Both the position numbers and the translations under genes were made by a program. Below are positions 7,618-14,591 of a DNA stretch of 17,479 nt, in pieces. Where the stretch lies: contig JBMNCO010000054.1 of assembly GCA_049366815.1 (NCBI GenBank), positions 1-17,479 on the forward strand. Direction: 5' to 3'. Each line of letters starts with the position of its first letter. The stretch's first letter is position 1. This DNA comes from CAYNYM01 sp049366815 (lineage in GTDB: Bacteria; Desulfobacterota; DSM-4660; Desulfatiglandales; HGW-15). The notes below the pieces were generated by a model, which was given only the letters and a program-made list of their open reading frames with translations, made no database searches and was not told where the DNA came from.

Positions 7618-7893
7618 TTGGCGGATGGCAAAGGAACCGAGAAGAGATACAGGCTCTGTCGGGGAACCCAGGTGCGGGAAGAGGATTTCGGTCTCCTGTT
7701 CTATACCATGGCAGGACCCAGGCTGTATTTCCTGTCTTCCGGGGAAACGCTGAATCCCTCGTTTTTTGACGGCGAGCACACCCTGGGGCAGTGGGTGGGG
7801 GCGGGAGGCGTTTGCGTTTCCGTGAAAAAACTCCAATCATTGGAAAAGTGCCTGCGCAGTCTTGCGGAGAAAGGGGTCATTTTTGAGTGTTGA
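7618..7893 (+). CDS. mftB: Mycofactocin precursor-binding chaperone MftB
   Basis: A 91-residue PqqD-like peptide chaperone that presents MftA to the radical SAM enzyme. The family pattern is visible in YRLCRGTQVREEDFGLLFY (compare RLHPQVAVRPEPFGALLYHF in mycobacterial MftB), then PRLYFLSSGETLN, and a C-terminal helix VKKLQSLEKCLRSLAEKGVI. No ATG or GTG precedes this conserved part in frame. I use TTG 7618, with GGAAAGG (7603-7609) eight bases upstream. The same frame is open further upstream to 7594 and is stopped by TGA at 7591-7593. Beyond that stop it continues back to a possible GTG at 7570 without similarity to the family. The gene overlaps the start of mftC, which points to translational coupling. 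Confidence 0.88.
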   Translation: MADGKGTEKRYRLCRGTQVREEDFGLLFYTMAGPRLYFLSSGETLNPSFFDGEHTLGQWVGAGGVCVSVKKLQSLEKCLRSLAEKGVIFEC

Positions 7894-8890
7894 GGCGGCC
7901 CGGCATGGCCTGAGGGCCCCGGTGAATGTGACATGGGAGATCACCCTCAGATGCAACCTCCATTGCGTGCACTGTCTCTCGGACGCAGGCCCTGAGCAGG
8001 AGGGCGAACTCTCGCCTCAGGAATGCCGCACTCTGGTGGACCAGCTTACCGCACTCAAGGTGTTTCAAGTGAACATCGGCGGAGGCGAACCCTTTCTCCG
8101 TGAAGATTTCACCGAACTCTTGCAGTACGCCCACCACAAAGGCCTGGTGACCTGTGTGAGTACGAACGGTCTCCTGATCGACGACGAAACGGCCCGGTTC
8201 CTGTCCGGTCTGAATATGCTCTACCTCCAGGTCAGCCTGGACGGGGCAACGCCGGAGGTCAATGATCCCATACGCGGGATCGGCACCTTTGAGAAGATCC
8301 TCAAGGCCCTGGAAACCTTGGCACGGCAAGGGGTTCCCTTCAGCATCAACACCGTGCTGACCCGGATCAATTTCCCCCAACTCGAGACCCTGCGGGATCT
8401 GGCCCGCGAATACCATGCAGAGCTCCGAGTTTCGCGCTTTCGGCCCTCCGGCAGGGGCAAAAAGAGTAAAGAGGACCTGGGCCCGGATAAAGACCAGTTG
8501 GAGAGCTTCGCGGAATGGCTTGAAGAGCATGATAGGGTTCGCACGGGGGATTCATTTTTCTGCCTGACCTCCGAAAAACGCAGGACACAGGGCCTTGACA
8601 TGTGCGGGGCGGCCAAGATGACCTGCTGCATCTCACCCAATGGAGATGTTTACCCCTGTGCCTTTCTCCAGGAAGCCGCCTTTCGTGCAGGAAATACCCG
8701 GCACACCCCTTTCAAAGAAATATGGGATAATGCCTCTATCCTGGATCTCTTTCGCCATTTAGATGTGGAATCGTGCCAAAGCTGCCAAAGGTTCGAGATC
8801 TGTAGAGGGGGATGCCCGGCCATGGCCTATCATACCTACAAAGACATCTCCATGCCTGATCCGGAGTGTCTGATCAATTTGGGGATTTAA
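7883..8890 (+). CDS. mftC: Mycofactocin radical SAM maturase MftC
   Basis: A 335-residue radical SAM protein with a SPASM domain that decarboxylates the MftA C-terminal tyrosine and links it to valine, using S-adenosylmethionine. The SAM-cluster motif is C24-NLH-C28-VH-C31. SAM-binding GGGEP is at 67-70 and STNG at 93-96. Family-typical strings follow: QVSLDGATPEVNDPIRG, RFRPSGRG and TGDSFF. The SPASM cysteines are C241, C249, C259, C298, C301, C307, C311 and C329 (CxxC-x5-CxxxC near the end). The open frame reaches TTG 7862, but TTG 7883 has AAGGGG (7871-7876) six bases upstream and overlaps mftB by 11 bases, so I prefer it; the longer start remains possible. It closely resembles actinobacterial MftC along its whole length. 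Confidence 0.95.
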   Translation: MSVEAARHGLRAPVNVTWEITLRCNLHCVHCLSDAGPEQEGELSPQECRTLVDQLTALKVFQVNIGGGEPFLREDFTELLQYAHHKGLVTCVSTNGLLIDDETARFLSGLNMLYLQVSLDGATPEVNDPIRGIGTFEKILKALETLARQGVPFSINTVLTRINFPQLETLRDLAREYHAELRVSRFRPSGRGKKSKEDLGPDKDQLESFAEWLEEHDRVRTGDSFFCLTSEKRRTQGLDMCGAAKMTCCISPNGDVYPCAFLQEAAFRAGNTRHTPFKEIWDNASILDLFRHLDVESCQSCQRFEICRGGCPAMAYHTYKDISMPDPECLINLGI

Positions 8891-8914
8891 ATCTATCCTG
8901 CCTATGGGTCGCCC

Positions 8915-10864
8915 ATGTTTGATCACCTCTTTTCACCCCTGAAGTTGGGCAACGCGGCCATACCCAATCGCATTTGCCTCCTGGCACACCGCACCAATTT
9001 CGCCAGACAAGGCCGCTTGACCGAACGCCATATGGCCTACTATGCCCGGAGGGCCCGGGGGGGCTGCGGCCTTGTCATCGTGGGCGAACTTTCCATCCAT
9101 CCTAATGATTATCCCTGGGAATCCATGATAGAGGCATACCACCCCGATGCCGTGAAGGACTTCCAGAAATTGACCAAGGCCGTCCACAGGCATGGGGCGA
9201 AGGTCTTTGCCCAACTCAATCACAGCGGCTTTCAAAGCAGCGGTGCCATTACCCGAAGAGAGATATGGGGGCCCTCGGCTCTTTCCGACATTGTATTCGG
9301 AGAGACTTGCAAAGCCATGGAGCAAGACGACATTGAAGATCTCCTCAAGGCCTTTTCCGCCGCCGCCCTGACGGCCGGGGAAGGGGGATTCGACGGACTG
9401 GAAATCGATATGGGGCCCGAATCCCTACTGAGACAGTTCCTGTCCCCCCTCAGCAACCACCGTCAGGATGACTACGGAGGGAGTCCGGAAAACCGTATGA
9501 GGTTGCCCCTCCAGGTCCTTCATCGCGTCAGGGAAACGGTGGGAGACGACTTCCCGGTGGGAATCCGGTTGTGTGCGGATGAAAAATTCTGGGGTGCCAT
9601 CACCCTTGATGAGTCACGCAAATTCGCGGAGGCCTTCGTGAGTGCCGGCCGCACGGATTTCATAGAAGTCAGTGTGGGGACTTACTATAACCTTTACCTG
9701 GTCTTGGCCTCCATGCACACCCCACTCGGTTTCACCCTGGACATAACCGAAGAGATCAAGAAAGCGGTCCGTGTCCCGGTCATGGCCGGTTATCAGATCC
9801 ACTCACCCCGAATGGCCGAGGACATACTGGAGACCGGCCGGGCCGATCTCATCGGCTTCGTCCGTCCGCTGATCAGTGATCCGGATCTTCCCAACAAGGC
9901 CCGAGAGGGGAGGCCGGGTGAAATCCGATATTGTGTCCGGGACAACAAGGGATGCATAGGGCGTATAAACCGGAACAGGACCCTGGGTTGCATACAGAAT
10001 CCCGAGGTGGGCCATGAAGCGCCCGGCGGGAAGGCCTGTTTCACGCCCGCCCGGTCAAAAAGGCGCGTCATGGTGATCGGCGGCGGTCCGGCCGGGCTTG
10101 AGGCCGCCAGAAGGTCCCGGGAAAGGGGCCATGAGGTCATTGTCTATGAAAAGGAGGCCGTGCTTGGGGGACAGATCAATCTGATAAAAAAGAGACCGGC
10201 CCGGCAGGGTATGGAGGCCGTTATCCTTCACCTGGCTCACATGCTGGAAAGATTCAAAGTCCCGGTCCTGACGGGAACGGAGATGACGTCGGCCCTTGTG
10301 GAAAAGGAAAATCCCGACGTCGTAATCGTTGCGACCGGATCGAGACCCCGCAAACGGCCCGTCCCCGGTCGCTATGGACCCCCGAGGGTCCTCGATGTCT
10401 TTGAAGTCCTGGGCGGCGAATTTACTGTGGGCGAAAAGGTCCTGTTCCTTGACGAGAATGGAGGCCACCACGCGGCCGCAACCGTGGAATTTCTTGCCGA
10501 TCAGGGCAAAAAAGTGACCATGGTCACAAGCGACCTCTTCATAGGAATAGAATTGGCGCCTTTGGGGGACCTCTATCTGGGGCGGCAGCGTCTCTTGCAA
10601 AAGGGAGTCATCTTTATCCCTGATGTGGCGATCGATGCCATAGACGGAACCAAAGTCACGGCCCGGGACATCTACACGAACAAGACCCTCACCTTCGACG
10701 GTTATGATACGATCGTCCTGGACATGGGAAACATGGCCGAGGATCAGCTCTACCGGGCGTTGAAGGGCAGGGTCAAGGCCCTTTATCGGGTGGGCGATTG
10801 TGTGGCCCCCAGGGGAATCGATACGGCGATTCGGGAAGGAAGAGAGGCGGGGGAACGGTTGTGA
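8915..10864 (+). CDS. Mycofactocin-associated FadH/OYE-family oxidoreductase, copy 1
   Basis: A 649-residue enzyme with the layout of 2,4-dienoyl-CoA reductase FadH and trimethylamine dehydrogenase. An FMN-binding TIM barrel spans about residues 1-330 (FSPLKLGNAAIPNRI at the start, RQFLSPLSN at 173-181). An iron-sulfur segment lies at 340-359 and a FAD/NAD(P)-binding domain starts with VIGGGPAG (387-394). Paired genes of this kind are known beside mycofactocin clusters outside mycobacteria (OYE_1 and OYE_2 families, from memory). Odd points: the cluster motif reads C340-VR-D343-NKG-C347...C359, so Asp replaces the second cysteine. By eye alignment the FadH catalytic Tyr is Leu171 and the active-site His is Tyr258. 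Its stop overlaps the next start as GTGA. The ribosome binding site before ATG 8915 is weak. The substrate is unknown; it is probably part of an electron chain from mycofactocin. Confidence 0.88.
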   Translation: MFDHLFSPLKLGNAAIPNRICLLAHRTNFARQGRLTERHMAYYARRARGGCGLVIVGELSIHPNDYPWESMIEAYHPDAVKDFQKLTKAVHRHGAKVFAQLNHSGFQSSGAITRREIWGPSALSDIVFGETCKAMEQDDIEDLLKAFSAAALTAGEGGFDGLEIDMGPESLLRQFLSPLSNHRQDDYGGSPENRMRLPLQVLHRVRETVGDDFPVGIRLCADEKFWGAITLDESRKFAEAFVSAGRTDFIEVSVGTYYNLYLVLASMHTPLGFTLDITEEIKKAVRVPVMAGYQIHSPRMAEDILETGRADLIGFVRPLISDPDLPNKAREGRPGEIRYCVRDNKGCIGRINRNRTLGCIQNPEVGHEAPGGKACFTPARSKRRVMVIGGGPAGLEAARRSRERGHEVIVYEKEAVLGGQINLIKKRPARQGMEAVILHLAHMLERFKVPVLTGTEMTSALVEKENPDVVIVATGSRPRKRPVPGRYGPPRVLDVFEVLGGEFTVGEKVLFLDENGGHHAAATVEFLADQGKKVTMVTSDLFIGIELAPLGDLYLGRQRLLQKGVIFIPDVAIDAIDGTKVTARDIYTNKTLTFDGYDTIVLDMGNMAEDQLYRALKGRVKALYRVGDCVAPRGIDTAIREGREAGERL

Positions 10865-12819
10865 GCACATTCAAATACCTTTTCTCCCCGCTCATGATCG
10901 GGACCCTGACGGTACCCAACCGGATTCACTTTGCCCCCCACCTGACCAACTTCGGTGAGGATCAGAAGATCAGTGCCCGCCATATCGCCTACTACAGGGA
11001 GAGGGCCAAAGGGGGGTGCGGTCTGATCACCACGGAGGAATTGACCGTCCATCCCACGGACCATGCCTACGACAAGCTGGTCGACGCCTTTGAGCCCGAG
11101 GTCATCCCCGGGTTTCAGGCCCTGACCCGCGCCGTCCACGAATACGAGACAAAGATATTTGCCCAGTTGAACCACAACGGCATGCAGGGTGACGGGACGA
11201 TCTCGGGGCTTCCGATCTGGGGCCCGTCTCCCGGAAAAGACCCGCTCTTCAGGGAAACCTGCAAGGAGATGGAGGTCGAGGACATCCGGGAGTGCGTCGA
11301 ATTCTTTTCCCGCAGCGCCACCCACGCCCTGGAGGGGGGATTTGACGGCATCGAGCTCCAGATGGGGCACAGTTCCCTTATCCGGCAATTTCTCTCTCCT
11401 GCCACCAATTTCAGGGAGGACGCATACGGAGGAAGTTTTGAAAACCGGCTGCGCCTTTGCCTGGAGGTCATCCATGGGGTGCGCAGGGCCGTGGGGCCGG
11501 ATTTTCCCCTGGGGGTAAGGCTGAATGCGGACGAGATGCACCCGAGGGGCGGACTGACCCTGGAGGATGCAAAAAAGATCGCCGTCCGGATCGAGGCCGA
11601 CGGCCGCCTGGATTTCATGGATCTGAGCCTGGGCACGTTCCACAATCTCTTCCTGGTGGAAGGGTCCATGCACACGCCCCTGGCCTATACGGTCCCCCTG
11701 GCCGCAGGGATCCGTTCGGTGGTTCGTCTTCCCGTCTTCTGCACCAACCGTATCAACGACCCCCACCTGGCCGAGAAGATCCTGGAGGACGGGCACGGAG
11801 ACATGATCGGCATGGTGAGGGCCTTGATCTGCGATCCCGAACTGCCCAACAAGGCCAGGAGCGGCCGCACGGATGACATCCGGCACTGTATCGCATGCAA
11901 CCAGGGATGCATCGGCCGCATGGCACTGGGTCACAGGCTGGGCTGCGTCCAGAATCCGGCCGTTGGGGAAGAAAAGACATTGGGGATGGGGACCCTCAGG
12001 CCCTGCGACCGGCCCAAAAGGGTGGTCGTAATCGGGGCCGGTCCGGCGGGTCTGGAAGCGGCCAGGGTGGCCGCCCTCAGGAGACATGCGGTCGTCCTTC
12101 TGGAGAAACGCAATGAGGTTGGGGGGCAGAATATCATTGCAGGAAAGGCCGCAGGCCGCCAGGAGATAACGGGGGTGACCCGATGGTTGCTCGGCCAGCT
12201 CAACAAGCTGGATATCGAGATGAGGTTGGGCGTGGAGGCCGACATCGCAACGGTCCTGGAGGAAGATCCGGATGCGGTCGTGGTGGCGACGGGCTCGGTT
12301 CCCAGGGAGCGGCCTTTTCCGGGAGAGTACGCCTTTCCGGAGGTGGTCAATACCTGGCAGGTTCTGGAAGGCGAGGTGGAGCCGGGACCAAGGGTGCTGC
12401 TCATCGATCTCGACGGCCACCACCAGGCCACGGGGACCGCCGAATTTCTGGCCGATCGAGGCAAGACGGTCCATGTGCTCACCCCCTCCCTCTTTGTGGG
12501 CGGACAACTGGGACCCCTTCAGGACCTCTACCTCACCAGGCAGCGACTCGCAAAAAAGGGCGTGACCTTTTCCCCGGATATCGCCGTTCTCGAGATTCAC
12601 GGCACCCTGGTCAAGGGCCTCAATGTCTATTCCAACGAGATGATCGATCTTGAAGGTTACGAAACCCTGGTCTTGGCTGCGGGGAATGTCTCCCTGGACC
12701 GGCTCTACTTCGGGCTCAGGGGCCGGGTTAAGGAGCTTTATCGGATCGGCGATTGTGTAGCACCCAGGAAAACGGACATGGCCGTTCTTGAAGGCCACAT
12801 GGTGGGAAGACGACTATGA
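10861..12819 (+). CDS. Mycofactocin-associated FadH/OYE-family oxidoreductase, copy 2
   Basis: A 652-residue paralogue of the preceding gene with the same order: FMN TIM barrel, [4Fe-4S] segment, and a FAD/NAD(P) domain starting VIGAGPAG (390-397). Here the cluster motif is complete, C343-IA-C346-NQG-C350...C362, as in FadH (CxxCNQxC). The FadH active-site His is kept (His261 in GTFHN), while the catalytic Tyr position is Ser172. The frame extends upstream, but GTG 10861 is chosen because STFKYLFSPLMIG then aligns with the N-terminus of copy 1 and the start overlaps the previous stop by four bases (GTGA). It overlaps etfA by ATGA. The pairing, strict coupling and unequal cofactor residues suggest the two products act together, perhaps as a heteromer passing electrons to EtfAB. 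Confidence 0.9.
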   Translation: MSTFKYLFSPLMIGTLTVPNRIHFAPHLTNFGEDQKISARHIAYYRERAKGGCGLITTEELTVHPTDHAYDKLVDAFEPEVIPGFQALTRAVHEYETKIFAQLNHNGMQGDGTISGLPIWGPSPGKDPLFRETCKEMEVEDIRECVEFFSRSATHALEGGFDGIELQMGHSSLIRQFLSPATNFREDAYGGSFENRLRLCLEVIHGVRRAVGPDFPLGVRLNADEMHPRGGLTLEDAKKIAVRIEADGRLDFMDLSLGTFHNLFLVEGSMHTPLAYTVPLAAGIRSVVRLPVFCTNRINDPHLAEKILEDGHGDMIGMVRALICDPELPNKARSGRTDDIRHCIACNQGCIGRMALGHRLGCVQNPAVGEEKTLGMGTLRPCDRPKRVVVIGAGPAGLEAARVAALRRHAVVLLEKRNEVGGQNIIAGKAAGRQEITGVTRWLLGQLNKLDIEMRLGVEADIATVLEEDPDAVVVATGSVPRERPFPGEYAFPEVVNTWQVLEGEVEPGPRVLLIDLDGHHQATGTAEFLADRGKTVHVLTPSLFVGGQLGPLQDLYLTRQRLAKKGVTFSPDIAVLEIHGTLVKGLNVYSNEMIDLEGYETLVLAAGNVSLDRLYFGLRGRVKELYRIGDCVAPRKTDMAVLEGHMVGRRL

Positions 12820-13832
12820 GGGCCCTGACCGACATCTGGCTGTACGTGCAGCACCGGGAAGGCGTCATCGAGGCAAAGACCTATGGCCTGATCGCCGAGG
12901 CAAGACGGCTTATCGTCGCCCTTGGCGGCAGGGGGACGGTAACGGCCGTGGCAATAGGCCCGGCCCTGGGAGAAGAGATCAAGAGGCTGGGGATGTTCGG
13001 CGCGGACAGGGTCCTTTCCGTGGAGGGTGACGCCCTGAGCCGTTATGAGGGGGAGGTTTTCGCCGAAATATTATTCAAAGTGGTCAAGGCCCATGAACCG
13101 ACCTGTATCCTGATGGCCCAGGGGCCGGAGACGGCCGATCTCTCCGCGAGGCTTGCGGCATCAATGGAAACACCGCTTGTCACCAGGGCCGTTGATCTCA
13201 AGATCGACAAAGAGGGCACGGCCAGGGCCGTTCGTCCCGTGGCCAACGGCTATCTCTTTGAGGAACTCACTCTGGTGGGTCATGGCAGCCCCATCATCTG
13301 CTTTCTGCCCTCGGTCCTGGGCATGCCCGAGGAGGACGGGGCGAGGGAAGCGGAGATCGTCAGGATGCCTCCGGACATATCCTCCCTGGACACCAAGACA
13401 CGTGTAGAAGCGGTGATCGAGGCGGCCCCGGAGACCTTGGGACTTGAAGATGCCGATATTGTTGTCTCCGGGGGGCGAGGTGTCGGCAAGGGGGAGTCCT
13501 TCGATATCATCCATGAACTGGCCCTGGTGATGGGCGGGTCCGTTGGAGGGACAAGACCGGTTGTCGACTGGCAGATACTGCCCTTTGAACGTCAAATCGG
13601 GCAGACAGGGAAGACGGTCGACCCCCATCTCATCTTGGCCTGCGGAATTTCCGGGGCAAACGAATTTACCGCGGGCATGGAAAAATCCCGGAAGGTCATT
13701 GCCATTAATACGGATCCACATGCCCGGATCTTTCGTTTCGCCGACCTCGCGGTCATCGGCGATGTACACGAAATTCTTCCCCTCCTCATAGCACGGATCA
13801 AGGAGGTAAAGGGAAATGGAAAGCTCCCATGA
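12816..13832 (+). CDS. etfA: Electron transfer flavoprotein alpha subunit
   Basis: A 338-residue Etf alpha subunit, which holds the redox-active FAD that collects electrons from flavin dehydrogenases. The C-terminal FAD domain is clear: SGGRGVGKGESF (218-229), VGGTRPVVD (243-251), QIGQTGKTVDPHLILACGISG (260-280), AINTDPHARIFRFAD (296-310) and IGD (314-316). At 282-284 the usual x-Gln-His after GISGA is Asn-Glu-Phe, so a normally conserved Gln-His pair contacting the flavin is missing. It starts at ATG 12816 within the OYE-2 stop (ATGA) and ends in ATGA with the cytochrome gene. Its partner etfB lies three genes further on, beyond the cytochrome and the iron-sulfur protein, whereas etf genes are usually adjacent with beta before alpha. 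Confidence 0.93.
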   Translation: MRALTDIWLYVQHREGVIEAKTYGLIAEARRLIVALGGRGTVTAVAIGPALGEEIKRLGMFGADRVLSVEGDALSRYEGEVFAEILFKVVKAHEPTCILMAQGPETADLSARLAASMETPLVTRAVDLKIDKEGTARAVRPVANGYLFEELTLVGHGSPIICFLPSVLGMPEEDGAREAEIVRMPPDISSLDTKTRVEAVIEAAPETLGLEDADIVVSGGRGVGKGESFDIIHELALVMGGSVGGTRPVVDWQILPFERQIGQTGKTVDPHLILACGISGANEFTAGMEKSRKVIAINTDPHARIFRFADLAVIGDVHEILPLLIARIKEVKGNGKLP

Positions 13833-14590
13833 AAAGATTATTTCCACTGTTTATCCTGCTCCTTATCCCCTTTTGGGGCTATCGAGCGATGGCCTACACC
13901 CAGGAGGATTGTGTCCAATGCCATGGAGAAAAAGGGGGAATGTCTCAGTTCCGGATCTCTTTCGAGGAATTTCAGGGATCCGTACACGGCCGGGATTTGA
14001 TCTGCCTGGATTGCCATAGGGGTGTGAAGGATAAGGGGCATGAAGAAAAAAGGGGATCCGGAGTCGTAGCTTGTGGTGATTGTCATGACCAAGAAAACAG
14101 GCACGGCCTTCAATCAAAGCAGGGGAATCGCCCTGAATGTCACGCCTGCCACACCCGGCACGGGATCCTTCCAAAGGACGATACATCATCCTCCATCCAT
14201 TTTTCCAGACTCGTGGTGACTTGCAGGAACTGCCATGCAGCGGAATGCGGGGATGCCGGCCTGTTGGCCCGGTTACCGTCAATCCGGATAGCGTCTCATA
14301 AGAAGCAGGATTTTTATAGATCCTATGAAAGGACCAATTGTATCGGTTGTCACCAGGGAGCGGCCGTCCACGGCGAAGATGAGCCCGTAGATGATCAGGC
14401 CTGCAACACATGCCACACCCCGGTAGGAGGACGGCCCGGGCTGTGGGGGACCATGCACCCAAAGGCCGATCTCAAGACCCAACCCGGCACTTTCGCGGCC
14501 GCGGTCATTTCCCCGGTCATTATCATGGCCCTTCTGGGAGGAGCCGTGGGGTTCGGGCTGAAAAGGCGCATCAAGAGGAGGGGGGAATAG
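13829..14590 (+). CDS. Membrane-anchored heptahaem cytochrome c
   Basis: A 253-residue exported multihaem cytochrome. Residues 1-22 form a signal peptide (Lys-Arg, a hydrophobic LFPLFILLLIPF core, and RAMA before the cleavage site). Seven CxxCH haem-attachment motifs begin at C28, C59, C82, C104, C132, C171 and C192. A C-terminal membrane helix (about 222-244) is followed by KRRIKRR, so the haem domain should face the periplasm and be anchored by its tail. Extra histidines (H71, H92, H111, H124, H181, H210) could serve as distal ligands. It overlaps etfA by ATGA and directly precedes the membrane iron-sulfur protein, so it probably exchanges electrons with that protein or the quinone pool. 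It may act as a NapC/NrfH-like or other quinol-linked redox module; I do not recognise a named family. Confidence 0.92.
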   Translation: MKRLFPLFILLLIPFWGYRAMAYTQEDCVQCHGEKGGMSQFRISFEEFQGSVHGRDLICLDCHRGVKDKGHEEKRGSGVVACGDCHDQENRHGLQSKQGNRPECHACHTRHGILPKDDTSSSIHFSRLVVTCRNCHAAECGDAGLLARLPSIRIASHKKQDFYRSYERTNCIGCHQGAAVHGEDEPVDDQACNTCHTPVGGRPGLWGTMHPKADLKTQPGTFAAAVISPVIIMALLGGAVGFGLKRRIKRRGE

Positions 14591-14591
14591 A

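Noticed and set aside
10055..10870. A 271-codon minus-strand frame
   Set aside because: It is a shadow of the FAD/NAD(P)-binding half of the first OYE gene.
10783..12798. A 671-codon open frame on the minus strand
   Set aside because: It lies fully antisense to the second OYE gene, which has clear domains and coupled starts. Long antisense frames are expected in GC-rich coding DNA, and the translation shows no recognisable domain.
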